A stretch of DNA of 64,000 bases from Gordionus sp. m RMFG-2023. Taxonomy: Eukaryota > Nematomorpha > Gordioida > Chordodea > Parachordodidae. Below are positions 37,688-50,351 of this stretch, in pieces. Position numbers and translations under genes: made by a program. The stretch is from positions 48,213,561 to 48,277,560 of the forward strand of contig NC_088775.1 of NCBI RefSeq assembly GCF_954871325.1. Reading direction: 5' to 3'. Below the pieces are notes generated by a model. That model had not been told where the DNA came from and searched no databases. It saw nothing but the letters and a program-made list of their open reading frames with translations. Position 1 is the first letter of the stretch. Each line of letters begins with the position of its first letter.

Positions 37688-38286
37688 GCAGTAAAGGATA
37701 TTTTCCTGTTACTAAGTATTCTTTTATTGTTTAATGTTTATCTTATCTTATTGTTTGATATTTATCTGTTATTGTTTGATATTTATCTGTTATTGCTTGA
37801 TATAAATTTATAATTATAATTTTAAATGTACCAATTTAAGCAGTAAAGGATATTTTCCTGTTACTAAGTATTCTTTTATTGTTAGATATTTATATGTTAT
37901 TGCTTGATATAAATTTATAATTATAGTTTTAAATGTTAATTATAATTTTAAATGTACCAATTTAAGCAGTAAAGGATATTTTCCTGTTACTAAGTATTCT
38001 TTTATTGTTAGATATTTATCTGTTATTGCTTGATATAAATTTATAATTATAATTTTAAATGTACCAATTTAAGCAGTAAAGGATATTTTCCTGTTACTAA
38101 GTATTCTTTTATTTATAAATTTATATCAAACAATAACAGATAAATATCTAACAATTAAATACTTAGTAACAGGAAAATATCCTTTACTGCTTAAATTGAT
38201 AACAGATAAATATCAAACAATAAGATAAGATAAACATTAAACAATAAAAGAATACTTAGTAACAGGAAAATATCCTTTACTGCTTA
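37688..38286. mobile_element. fold-back element with internal satellite
   Basis: The outer ends gcagtaaaggatattttcct (37688) and the exact complement ending at 38285 begin inverted arms of about 85 bases. Between them the left end is repeated in direct orientation about four times (unit about 120-150 bases, each restarting with gcagtaaaggatattttcct), and then one inverted copy occurs near 38110-38190. It has no coding content. Confidence 0.8.
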
Positions 38287-39030
38287 AAATTTAAATATAT
38301 ATTTAATATAGGCATCTTCAGATCATTTTAATTGTATTAAAATGTAATATATACTCAATTTTTTGTGATAATTATGTTTCCTTTTTTGTAATATTTTTTC
38401 TTTTTATAATATTTTTCTTGTTTTTTTTGAAATAAAATTATGTAGCCAGTTTAACATTATTGCAATAAAATAAAGTTTCAGTTTAAAAGAATAATTTAAA
38501 ACATTAAGATTTTAATTTTAAATTTTATTTAATATATTTCTATATAAAAAATTTTTGTATGTCATAAATATGTGTTAAATTTTAATCACCTAAAAATATA
38601 ATTGTTTATGAATCTAAAAAATAAAATGACGATTTTATGAAGCCAACAGGAAATGATTAAAACATAATCAGAGTGATAGATATTGATTGAGATTCTTTGA
38701 TGTAATAGAAACCCTCATTTGTCTATGATTTGCTTAAGCTTTTGTCTTTTAAAATTTTAAGGCTTGAGATCCCATTAATACGATGATACATACATTGTAT
38801 TTAATTAAAATTTTCTGAAGGATGGAGTTGAATAAACATAATTTTAACCTTAGGAAGAAAATTATAACAAATAATGGGTTAACAGATAAAAATTATATAG
38901 GATATCAAGAATTGTAAAATAAATAAATTCCCTGAAATAATTATATAAGAGAATAGAAAATCATTTTTATAAACAATTAAATATATTTAAAACTATTAAA
39001 TCTATTTTAAATAAATTTTTTTACAAATCA

Positions 39031-39258
39031 AAAATGGCCGCCAATATTTTTGAAGCGATGAAAAAATATATAATAATAAATATTTTACAATTTTAATGGC
39101 CGCCAATATATTTGAAACGATGAAGAAATATATAATGAATAAATATTTTACAATTTTAATGGCCGCCAATATATTTGAAACGATGAAAAAATAGATAGTG
39201 AATAGATAATTTACAATTTCAATGGCCGCCAATATATTTGAAGCGATGAAAACATATC
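39031..39258. repeat. tandem repeat, unit about 65-75 bases
   Basis: Nearly four units each start atggccgccaatatatttga and carry aacgatgaaaaaatatat and aatattttacaatttta. The open reading across it on the minus strand only mirrors the repeat. Confidence 0.85.
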
Positions 39259-39549
39259 TTAAAAATGAATCCCGGAAAAAAACCCCAGAAAAAAAAACCC
39301 CGAAATTTTTTTTCGAATTTACTTAAGATCTAATAATATCGGTATATTTTTATTTGGATTTAATAAGGTATTGATAAATTAGTATTTTAGAAAAAAATAT
39401 TATAAAAATAATAAATTTCTTTAGGCCCCAATTCATTACTTAAAGATTTCTCATATACCTTCTATAAAAAATGCTTAAACAAGAAAAAATTACTTATTTT
39501 CGTAAAAATTATTAGCTATAGTAATAAATACAATATCCATCCTTAATTA

Positions 39550-40423
39550 GAGGAGACTGGGGTTAGTCGAACCAATTTTTACAAAATGGCTATAGCTCCT
39601 GTTTTTTATAGATAATTTAAAAAATAACATCTTAAGAATATAATCATTTTTTTTTAAATTTTATTTTTTGTAAAAGTAAAAATTTTGTTCAACAAGCCCC
39701 AATAGCGGGGTAAGGCAAACCACTTCAAGGGGCTTGTTAAACCTTTGGTTTTTTTAGGCCATAATAAATTGAAATGCATTTTTATTTATTAATAATGATA
39801 TGTATAGAATAATTTTATTGTTCAAAATATAATAATACTTATAAATTGAAGCTAATTATATATAATATTTGAAACTTAATTTTGGCTAATTTAATAAACA
39901 TTTTGGACATAAAAAAATATGAATTTAAGGAGAGATTAAGATTTCTTAGCATAAATCCTAAATACCAATCATAAACAGCCATGAAATTGCCTTTTCAAGA
40001 TTTTAAAATTTTTTTCATTATTAACTGCCATAATTGACGTGTATGGTTTAGCAAAGCCAGCTAGCTCTAAATTGACAAATAATGATTGAAATAATATTTA
40101 GATTTGATAAATACTCATAAAACTTACCCACATTATAGAAGAGTGTTTAAACTTTGCAATAAAATTTAATTTAAATATAAATGATTATATATTTTAATAA
40201 AAATTAAAATTCCGTCATGTAAAATCTTTTGAAAATTTCATCAAAATGTTATTTCTTAAATAAAATTTTTGGTAATTAATTATTTCAAAATATTTTTTTG
40301 TCCATAGATGTATACTAATGAAAACTATATTAGGATAAAATTTTAACCTTCTGGTGTATTTAATTTTAAAATGAGATTAGGTGGTTTGTCAAGCCCCGGG
40401 GTTTACCTAACCCCGGTCTCCCC
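39550..40423. mobile_element. 874-base TA-flanked MITE
   Basis: The ends GAGGAGACTGGGGTTAG and, inverted, GGGGAGACCGGGGTTAG have TA immediately outside both (39548-39549 and 40424-40425), as for Tc1/mariner-like insertion. Internal aagcccc and ggggcttg motifs repeat in both orientations (39689-39745, 40390-40400). No transposase is seen. Confidence 0.75.
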
Positions 40424-40496
40424 TACTATATAGTAGACTAAATTTGACAAAATTTGCAATAAGATCTGTTTATTTTATTGATAAATCATTATAATT

Positions 40497-43400
40497 ATGA
40501 TAATTATACACTATAAAAAAACTAATAGTTATTGTGAATATACTATAAAAAACTCTACCAGTAGTACAACGCCATTTTATAATTCACTCAATTTAACCAA
40601 CACAACTCTAAAACTAAAATAATAAATTTTCAACTTCAAATTTTATTGGTTAAATATATTTTAAAAAACGTAAAGTAATTAAAGTCATCATAATTATAAA
40701 ATCTAGTCCCTTTTATACTTTTGGAGATCACGAGTTTTACACGTGATTATAAAATCAGGCGACTATTTATAAATTTGATAAATATTAAACGAAATAATTT
40801 TTAAAAATAAATAATAATATTATGACAAATATGACACGCTCTCCATAAATGAACTCATTCGACACCCATATTGTTCGCTCCGTTGTGATTTTAGAATATA
40901 CATTTTAGAAATCTAATTCATCATGATTTTTCTCATTTAACCATCAAATTTGATACAAAATTTTCTAGAATATATATATTACGTCAGTTGATTCCTTATC
41001 TGAATAAAATAGAATGTCATAATATTTCATAAGAACCAACATGAATTTATCTTCCTTCCCATATCTTTGATAAGTGGTTTCCTTTTCAAAATCTCAATAG
41101 TTTCGCTAAAGCAGGAATTGGCTGTATCGTTTATGATCGAATATTAGTTATCTGGAACCAACTTTAATAATTTGCCTCCGTAATCCTCAACTAATTAGAA
41201 CGAATATTGTTATTTGTACCCAACGTTAGTGATTTGACTTCGTAGTACCGAGTTTGAAAGAATTTTAGCAATTTGCACCAACGTCAATGATTTGTCTCGT
41301 CTTTATTGAGCTTGATTGAACAAATGTTTCCCAAAATTTCTTTTTTTTATGTGAGTTGATAATCTATGACCATTGGCACAATCAATTCTTGATTTATTTA
41401 TTTTTTTAAAAAAAATGCCCCTTCTACTTTTTCTTTGTAATACAAAATAATTCTTCACATATGATCGTCGATCTTCATCCCTTCACTCTATTTGGTTCGA
41501 TAAACTCGTTCTCTTTCCTTTTTACTTCACCGCTCCGTCTAATAATTCACCGATATATAAAAAAATATTCAAGCTTTACCCATATTTTAAGGTCAAAATT
41601 TCCTATACTAATACTATTAACATTTTTATCGAAATTTTAAACATCATTTTTGTATCCTTCCTCTTTTAAAATTCATTCCAATATATTGAACTTTTATAAA
41701 ATTTCGAACAACTCTTTTGTATCCCCGTTAAAATCCATCTCAATATATTAAACTTTTACGGAAATTATAAACGTCTCCTTTGTATCTCTCCTTTTAAAAT
41801 TCAACCCACATATACATATCTCAGTATCCCCCGATTCCCCAATGAGTTCCCCAAATATTTCCCAATGAATCCCCCCGAATACACCCCAATGAGTCCCCTG
41901 ATTCCCCCCGAATACTCCCCCATAAATCCCCCTCCCCGAATACTCCCCAATCCACTTTTTTAAAACAAGAAAAATATTTAACCTCGAATTCATTATTTTT
42001 TTAAAAAAAATCTTTTTTTATCCAACCCGCTGTTATATTCTACTCAATTAACCAAAAATACGTTCTAAATTAATTTTTTTTTTCAACAAAATTAATTTTT
42101 TTATCAGCCCAATTCCTTTTATTCCTTCACATTTTTATCCCAAATTAAAAGTAAAAAAGATATTAAATATCTTTTTCTTAAAAAATTTTTTTTTTAGCAT
42201 CTTCCTTTATCTTAATTATATTCTTTGTAAATCATCACTCTTAATAAGAAACCCCCTATTTTATAAAAAGAAACATTTTCCTCTCATGATATTTATCGCC
42301 TTCGTGAATATTTTTCCTATTTGGAGCCAACTCATTTTTTTTAAATTATTTTATCCTTCGACTTGTTATTTTAACCCATTAGTATCCACCTCACTCCCTT
42401 TTTTTTTAAAAAAAATTGCTATCTCTTGTGAACTCGATCGCTTTGTTATTTTGAAAATTTTTTTAGCATCGCCACATAACTACATATTAAAGTATATTTT
42501 CCAGCACTTGCCATTTTCGCTTTTTTCAACGCTTATATTTAGCAATATTATTGTAAACTTTCGCCACTACATTAGTTCGCACAAGTTAATTTAAAATTCT
42601 CGCTCTCATTAATTTCTAATTTTGGCTCCTACACAAATTAATTGACCTTAGCGCATATACTGTTCTCTTAATTCACCGCAGCACTACATTGAAATCTATA
42701 AGTATTTGTCTAGCACTATGATTTTCATTATTTTATATGCACCCCACAAAAAGGTGCAACGCACATTTCTAAATTCTAAACCAATAATTCCTCTCTCATT
42801 ACATCCTTTGTCGTTGATTTCACATTTATATATTTCTCTTTTCTCTTTTAATATAAATCTCCCCCATAATTGTATTTTACTTTCGCTTTTTGCGCTCTCA
42901 ATTTACGTTCTCTCCAATTTAATTCAACACGCATTTGTACACTTTATTTTCCATAATTAATAAAATCACTCAAAAATTTCAACAATAATCCTTTTTTTAA
43001 AGCCAAATTACTTATTTTATTTTTAGATTAATACCACATTTTTTCAATACCTTCACAACAATAACTAACCATACATTAACTTTCCCATATCTCTAGGTAA
43101 TATTCATCGCTTTAAATATAATTTATTAATGTAATGCTATCACATTCCCCGTAAGTTTCGGTCACGGCACCATTATGATAAATATATACTATAAAAAAAA
43201 CTAATCGTTATTGTTAATATACTATAAAAAACTCTACCAGTAGTACAACGCCATTTTATAACTCACTCAATTTACCCAACACAACTCTAAAACTAAAATT
43301 AATAAATTTTTAACTTCAAATTTTATTGATTAAATATATTTTAAAAAACTAAAAGTTATCATACTTATAAAATCTAGTCTCTTTTATACTTTTGGAGATC

Positions 43401-46066
43401 ACGAGTTTTACACGTGATTATAAAATCAGCTATTTAAAATTTGATAAATATTAAACAAAATAATTTTTAAAAAATAAATAATAAAAATTATATAATATTC
43501 ACAATAACGGTTAGTTTTTTTTATAGTTATAATTATCATAATAGTGCTGTGACCGAAACTTAAGGGGAATGTGATAGCGTTGCATTAATAGATTATATTT
43601 AAAGCGGTGAATGTTACCTAGAGATATGGGAAAGTTATAGTATGGTTAGTTTATTGTTGAGAACGAAATAAATTGAGAGCGCAAAAAGCGAAAGTAAAAT
43701 ACAATTGTGGGGGAAATTTATATTAATAGAGAAAAGAGAAATATATAAATGTGAAATCAACGACCAAGGATGTAATGAGAGAGGAATTATTAGTTTCGAA
43801 TTTAAAAATGTGCGTTGCACCTTTTTGTGGGGTGCATATAAAATAATGAAAATCATAATGCGAGACAAGTACTTATAGATTTCAATGAATAGTGCTGCGG
43901 TGAATTAAGAGAACAGTATAACAGTGCGCTAAGGTCAAATAATTTGTGTAGGAGCCAAAATTATAAATTAACGAGAGCGAGAATTTTAAATTAACTTGTG
44001 CGAACTAATGTAGTGGCGAAAGTTTAGAATAATATTGCTAAATAAAATATCGTCGAAAAAAAGCGAAAATGGCAAGTGATATGTAGCTGTGTGGCGAAGC
44101 TAAAAAAATTTTCAAAATAACAAAGCGATCGAGTTCACAAGATATAGCAAATTTTTTTAAAAAAAAGGGGAGTGAGGTGGATACTAATGGGTTAAAATAA
44201 CAAGTCGAAGGATAAAATAATTTTAAAAAAATGAGTTGGCTCCAAATAGGAAAAATATTCACGAAGGCGATAAATATTATGAGAGGAAAATGTTTCTTTA
44301 TATAAAATAGGGGGTTTCTTAAAAAGAGTGATGATTTACAAAGAATATAATTAAGATAAAGGAAGATGCTAAAAAAAAATTTTAAAGGAGAAAGATATTT
44401 AATATTTTTTTACCTTTAATTTGGGATAAAAATGTGAAGGAATAAAATCATTATGGAATATTAGAGATTGGGTTGATAAAAAAATTAATTTTGTTGAAAA
44501 AATTTAATTTAGAAGGTATTTTTGGTTAATTGAGTAGAATATAACAGCGGGTTGGATAAAAAAAAATTTTTTAAAAAAAATAATGAATTCAAGGTTAAAT
44601 ATTTTTCTTGTTTTAAAAAAGCGGATTGGGGAGTATTCGGAGGATTCATGGGGGAGTATTCGGGAGACTCATTGGGGAGTATTCGGGGGGATTCATTGGG
44701 AAATATTCGGGGAACTCATTGGGGAATCGGGGGATTGTACTGAAATATGCATATGTGGGTTGAATTTTAAAAGGAGAGATACAAAGGAGACGTTTAAAAT
44801 TTCCGTAAAAGTTTAATATATTGAGATGGATTATAACGGGGATACAAAAGAGTGGAAATTTTTTAAAAGTTCAATATATTGGAATGAATTTTAAAAGAAG
44901 GTTACAAAATGGTGTTTAAAATTTCGGTAAAAATGTTAATAGTATTAATATAGGAAATTTTGACCTTATATGGGTAAGGTGCTTGAATATTTTTTAATAT
45001 ATCGGCGAATTATTAGACGGAGCGGTGAAGTAAAAAGGAAAGAGAACGAGTTGATCTAACCAAATAGAGTGAAGGGATGAAGATCGACGATCATATGTGA
45101 AGAATTATTTTGTATTACAAAGAAAAAGTAGAAGGGGTATTTTTTTTAAAAAAATAAATAAATCAAGAATTGATTGTGCCAATGGTCATAGATTATCAAC
45201 TCGCAAAAAAAAAGAAATTTTGGGAAATATTTGTTCAAGCTCAATAAAGACTACGGAGACAAATCATTAACGTTGGTGCAAATTGCTAAAATTCTTTCAA
45301 ACTTGGTACTACGAAGTCAAATTACTAACGTTGGGTACAAATAACAATATTTGTACTCATTCGTTGAGTATTATGGAGGCAAATAATTAAAGTTGGTTCA
45401 AGATAACTAATATTGGATCATAAACGATACAGCCAATTTTTGCTTTAGCGAAACTATTGAGATTTTGAAAAGGAAACCACTTATCAAAGATATAGGAAGG
45501 AAGATAAATTCATGATGGTTCTTATGAAATATTATGACATTCTATTTTATTCAGATAAGGAATCAACTGGGGTAAGTAAAAAATATATATTCTAGAAAAT
45601 TTTATATCAAATTTGATGGTTAAATGAGAAAAATTATGAATTAGATTTCTAAAATATATATTCTAAAATCACATCGGAGCGAACAATATGGGTGTCGAAT
45701 GAGTTCATTTATGGAGGGCGTGTCATATTTGTCATATTATTATTATTTATTTTTAAAAATTATTTCGTTTAATATTTATCAAATTTATAAATGGTCGCCT
45801 GATTTTATAATCACGTGTAAAACTTGTGATCTCCAAAAGTATAAAAGGGACTAGATTTTATAATTATGATGACTTTAATTACTTTACGTTTTTTTAAATA
45901 TATTTAACCAATAAAATTTGAAGTTGAAAATTTATTAATTTTAGTTTTAAAGTTGTGTTGGTAAATTGTTAGAGTTATAAAATGGCGTAGTACTACTGGT
46001 AGAAATTTTAAATAGTATATAATTTTGACAATAACGGTTGTTTTTTTTATAGTGTATAATTATCAT
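40497..46066. mobile_element. 5.57-kb palindromic fold-back element with CACTA-type ends
   Basis: The two arms (about 40497-43217 and 43498-46066) are inverted copies of each other over about 2.6 kb with scattered differences. The outer ends read CACTATAAAAAAAC and, inverted, the same; CACTA...TAGTG termini are the hallmark of the CACTA (EnSpm) superfamily. TA lies just outside each end. Arm landmarks found in both copies are a 3-unit degenerate repeat of about 66 bases (41150-41340 and 45230-45420) and a G-rich ggggagtattcggggg tandem tract (41820-41960 and 44600-44745). The loop is a short copy of the element's own ends. The readings inside are small mirrored products of the G-rich tract. 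No transposase is present. Confidence 0.8.
43183..43532. mobile_element. short terminal-derived copy forming the palindrome loop
   Basis: Inverted ends actataaaaaaaactaatcg and its near-complement close the unit. Its interior (accagtagtacaacgccatt, cacgagttttacacgtgat) repeats the first 330 bases of the palindrome's left end in the same orientation. It therefore looks like a deletion derivative (MITE) of the large element, placed at its centre. Confidence 0.75.
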
Positions 46067-46080
46067 ATGTATATATAAAT

Positions 46081-46741
46081 TTAATAATTTAGAATAATAA
46101 TTATATGGGTTGACATAGAATATTGAAGGAAATCTCCCTCATAAAAATCTGGATGGCTTCGCACTACATCACGGTATTCCTCGCAAAGTTTCTTTAGCCG
46201 ATTTTGGGTATTGTAACTCTGCGATTTTGCTTTCGGTGTCCAACTACCTACACGCCATTGTTCAAATTTGGTTTCATCGGCAGCCACCTCGCATTTCATT
46301 TTTTTAATGAATACCCAGATTGATGGGTGTTTATTCCCAACTAGATTAGAAAAACGATGATTACAACCTTGAGAATTGCTTCTTGTAACCTTCCTTGATA
46401 CTCCATTGATGTAATTTTTATCGAAATATTCAAGAATATCCTTACCATTGCTGGGAGTAACCGATCCAAGGAATGCCATTGCATTGCCCATATCACATAA
46501 AGGAACAAATGAAGCCGTCCATCATGCCACAAAAGAAGCTTTGGGCTTCATCAGTTCTGTATTTGCTTTCCAGACCTAGCTTTTGAATTTTTCTATGGGT
46601 ACTTTGACACAAATGGTAAAAGCATCCTCTAATTATGATGTGATCCCCTAATTGAAAAAATAAATATAAATAATTTAAAATATTAATAATCATACCAATT
46701 ACAGTTTTAACCGCGTTCATAGCAGACTTTTCGAAATCCAT
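46081..46741 (-). pseudogene. Mutator-like (MULE) transposase, C-terminal half
   Basis: From ATG at 46741 the minus strand reads DFEKSAMNAVKTVIG; then, after a 48-base GT/AG intron (46648-46695), GDHIIIRGCFYHLCQS and THRKIQKLGL. This is the MULE domain's DFE...A......F......GC.FH..Q...RK.Q.LG signature, which includes a catalytic acidic residue and the C-x2-H element. After a frame change near 46500 it continues AMAFLG, EYFDKNYINGVSRK, FSNLVGNKHPSIWVFIKKMK and ending RLKKLCEEYRD, as in MULE C-termini. The N-terminal DDE part is not seen upstream. The stop codon lies only 15 bases from the palindrome edge at 46066. Confidence 0.75.
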
Positions 46742-47046
46742 GTATATATAATGAATCAGAAAATAAATCTCGTTCTTGACATTTAGACATTATTACTTAG
46801 AATATTTTTTCGTAAGTATTTTGTGTTTTTTTTGGAGTTTAATAGCTGTTAATGATTGTAGCATTCGCTTATAAAATTATTTATCAATAATAATTATTGC
46901 TAGGAAAAAATTAAGTGAAAATTGAGAAGAAAAAAATTGAGAAAAGATCATAAAGATTAACAATGACTTAAACAAAATGGAAAGAAAAATATAAATTGAG
47001 AAAAAAATTTAAGAAAAATTGACAAGAAAAATTTTTTTAAAAATAA

Positions 47047-47200
47047 CGATTTTCTTTTTTTATGAATTTTTTTCCCATGGGGTTTTTTTTCCTATTACCC
47101 TTAAAAATCAATACGGTATTGATTCTACAATACCAAAATATCACTATGGTATTGAATCTACAATGATAATATCAATATGGTATTGAAATTACAATGGGTA
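47047..47200. repeat. tandem repeat, unit about 28-30 bases
   Basis: About four diverged units share atcaatatggtattga and tctacaat. Just before it, a tttttttcccatggggttttt stretch resembles, inverted, the ggaaaaaaaccccag stretch at 39270. Confidence 0.65.
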
Positions 47201-47942
47201 ATGATATCACAATCCTACACCGGGCCAGGCCTGAAAATTTTTTTAAAAAAATACCTGGGACGGGCCATATATTTTAAATCTCATAAGATATAAAATTTAA
47301 AATTAAATATAATATAATATATTTTTAAAAAGACCGATCGGGGCTTAAGAATATAAAACCCGGGTCGGGCCGAAATAAATTTTTGAAAAAAAAACCCGGG
47401 TCAGGCCTTGCAAATAATAATTCTGCAGATCTCTGGTTTATACAAAAAAAAATGGAAATTTTTTGGTCTTAGGATCCTCTTTTTCTATATATTCTGCAAT
47501 TATCATGTTTTTAAAGACCCCTTTTTCAACTTTCTTCCAGTTGGTAAAACCCGTTTTGGTATAGGTTCATTCACCGTTGTTTAAGTTATAGACCCTACAA
47601 GGAAAGCAAAAAATGCATCTGCTTTAATTAATTATTCTACATTTGCATTTATAAAACTTTAGAAGAAAATCTTCCATTATTAGTAGCAGTTTTTTTGAGT
47701 GATGTTGGCATAGTTTGTAATATCTGATTTATATCAGTTGGTTTTAAAAAATATTTGTAATAAAGATAACTTAAAGATCTAACTTCATCTCTTTGTTTCG
47801 GAAACTCAGATTCATTTTACTTATTCTGAATTTTGGCACCCTTTATCATTTTCCCTTCATCCACCAAATTAACTACATTTACATTTTCTCTTTGTTCCTC
47901 ATTAAAATATGTGGTGCGGTTGGCGCTATTAAGCTTCTTAGC

Positions 47943-48159
47943 TAGTGTTGTTAAAAAAGTCCAATTCGCGATTTATAAAAATGGTCCGATTAAAATTTTA
48001 AACAAAATAATATTATGTAAGCTTAGAGATTTTTCTCAGATAGTGTAGCAAGGTTTCGACCTCTAATTGCCAAATCTCAAGGTTTGCATAATATTATTTT
48101 GGCTAAAATTTTAATCGGGCCGTTTTTAAAATTGACCCAAATCGGGTTTAACAACACTA
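47943..48159. mobile_element. 217-base MITE with TAGTGTTGTTAAA ends
   Basis: The inverted ends TAGTGTTGTTAAAAAAG and TAGTGTTGTTAAACCCG are followed inward by complementary tggtccgattaaaattttaa and ttaaaattttaatcgggccg. The flanks agree at five of eight bases (ttcttagc, atttcagc). Similar right ends occur at 36948-36967 and 54315-54339, so this family is repeated in the window. Confidence 0.65.
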
Positions 48160-48299
48160 ATTTCAGCAGATATGAATATTTAGTCTTTTTAAACTGATAG
48201 TGGTTTGGACAGCAGTTATTTCTCTCCTATTACAATCTTTTTTAAAAAAAATTAAACCAAAAAATATTCTGACCCAAATGAATATTTGAAAAAAAAAAT

Positions 48300-49740
48300 T
48301 TGAGGGGAGAGGGGGGGGGGGGGGGGGGTTGGGGCAAATTTTTTTGGAGAGGTGGAGGCTGTTTGAAATTGGGGTGACTCCCACCCAAACACGCCTAGAA
48401 TAGAGCCTGTAATGAACATGTTTTATTAATAAATAAATAAGGATATCCTTGTCCCATAAAATTTACAGTCTAATGATGCATATATTGGTTTAAAATTTAA
48501 TTTATATATATATATTTGAAATCCTCATCTTATTTTAATTCTAAATTAAAAATTTGCATACATATAATGTTAATTATTTTAACAATTAAATAGGTTTTTA
48601 TATACTTAAAATCCTTATAAAATTTTAAATCTAATAATGTGTATATCGATTATAGAATATTGTTTTCGAAAATATACTTTCGGATTTTTGAATCTATATT
48701 TTATTAGATTTTCAATAAAATAATTAGTTGGAAAAATATATCTTTATAAAAACTTTAGAGAGGTATATTTTGGGAAAAATAAATTTCAAAATATTTCTAA
48801 TTTCCATGAAATTCTTATATTTGTAGACATTTATAATGTTCAATCATATGTATAAATTAAATAAAATTTCGAGGAAATTTTAAAATATATTTATCTCTTT
48901 ATGTTTCGGTTTTGCAGCCGATAAATTATTTTGAATGGTTAAAAATATAGGATCGATAACTTATAAATATTTTAATATTATATTTCAAAATTATATATAT
49001 AATTAATCAAATACATGTTAATTTAAATCTTATGCATATGCTATTCTAAAAAAAATATTTTGTGAAACTAGGGAATCTTACGGTTAAAATGTCAACATAT
49101 GAATGAATTTATCCTTATGGCTAAGCATTTATATTTATTTAATAAATACTTCATTTAGAGAATATCATAGACTTTATTCAATTTATAGAATTCCTTGTAT
49201 AAAATTGTTTTTTAATATATAAAAAAATTATAACTATATAAAAATTTTGTTTTTTAATATATAAAAAAATTTATAATTAAAGAAAAATTTTTAATAAACT
49301 TTTCAATTCCAAAAATTATCACTGCATATTAGCGTAGAATCCTTAAAAACAATATTTTGACTAAAACAACGTAAAACCTGTCTCCACCAAATATATAAAT
49401 CTGCAGGTCCAATTCCTAAGCATTCAATGCACCTTTTTTAAGTTCTTTTTAATCTTTTTCTTTATTTTTTTTTATATTTTTAATATATTCTTATTTGTTT
49501 TTTTAATATATTTTTAATTTTATATTGGTCATATTTGTATTTAATTTTTTTATTTTATATATTAAAAATTTATTTTAAAATTCTTTAATGCACAGTTATA
49601 AAAATAAAACAAAACAATGATAAAAATATTAAAAGAATATTAAAATTATCATTAACGTACTATATCTATAATCTATATAAAAATATATAATTAAAAGAAG
49701 GGAAATTAAAAATAATTTGAAAAAAAAATAAAATTAGGTA
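48300..49740. other. A+T-rich stretch with a G run and a dispersed repeat
   Basis: A run of about 18 G's lies at 48311-48328. The stretch around 48420-49130 matches, in opposite orientation, sequence at about 58320-58570 (landmarks tttgcagccgataaattatt and ttaaatcttatgcatatgct). No gene is supported. The final part, below 49740, is plain A+T-rich DNA. Confidence 0.5.
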
Positions 49741-50023
49741 TGGTCGGCGGAACTTAATGACACATGTATGGATATGCAATTGGATCGACAGATTTCGATT
49801 GATATTCTTTGTCGAAGGTAAAAGCCTTCTTTTGGAACATTTGTGATTAAGCGTAACCTTTACCCTATCGTTTTGAATAATTTTAGGGCTTGGGGTCCAA
49901 ATGATCCACAGGTGTCTGAGCCTACCGTAACAAACAAAACATTGTTAAGGTAGCTATATTTATTTGTTTTTGTATTTTGCGCTTTTGTGGTGGAGTTAGC
50001 AGAAAAAGATTTGGCAAAACGAT

Positions 50024-50233
50024 CTACACACATATAATTCTAAGCGAGAGGTAAACCTTTCTCCAAGGAACTAGCGTCATACAATCCGGTCTGGTTTGAT
50101 TATCAGGGCTGAGACCAGAAGGTTCCAGCGTTGAAGAAATATTTGTGGATTTCAAGGTTCTATTAATGATTGAATTGATGGCATAGTGCCTAGGTAATCT
50201 GCCTTTGTAGTGGGTGGTGTCCAAGATTATCAA
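50024..50233 (-). CDS. LINE restriction-like endonuclease segment
   Basis: The reading GRLPRHYAINSIINRTLKST, NISSTLEPSGLSPDNQTRPD, CMTLVPWRKVYL corresponds to the R-H-x3-N-x-I-I...LEP.GL..DGKRPDGMTLVPW block of the family. The RPD acidic residue is kept. The next expected phrase, WDxTCVDT, survives only as CVD just downstream (about 50030) after a small disruption. The preceding CCHC knuckle (C-x-C...H-x3-4-C) has decayed. It is part of the 49745-52446 element. Confidence 0.7.
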   Translation of the reverse strand: MIILDTTHYKGRLPRHYAINSIINRTLKSTNISSTLEPSGLSPDNQTRPDCMTLVPWRKVYLSLRIICV

Positions 50234-50351
50234 TGTGAGTTTTACTAGGACACATGATGTAGGCGTTAAGACTTCGCAGCCTTAACGAAGACCTATAGCT
50301 ATTCTGAGTTCTTGGTTGGTAAGTAACAAGCCTATATTAGAGCATGTACAC

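Larger units (their letters stand above)
37607..47435. mobile_element. candidate family D hAT shell, 9.8 kb with nested elements
   Basis: The left end CAGAGACCTGCAGGTCTGG and, inverted, the right end CAGAGATCTGCAGAATTAT match the family D ends at 13274. Ggccgggcc-type subterminal repeats lie at both sides. The flanks atttacac and gtttatac agree at six of eight bases, both differences being transitions. Inside are at least four other elements (37688, 39550, 40497 and the Mutator-like gene at 46081). If these are subtracted, little of the original hAT remains. The pairing of the two ends is an inference; each could be a separate relic. Confidence 0.5.

Noticed and set aside
39002-39232. 76-codon minus-strand reading with repeated AAIEIVNYLF
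   Set aside because: It is a product of the tandem repeat, with a unit length divisible by three in part; no independent sign of coding.
41748-44816. Mirrored glycine-rich readings (GEYSG, GGVFGG) in both palindrome arms
   Set aside because: They come from the G-rich tandem tract; the duplicated pair reflects the palindrome, not conservation of a protein.
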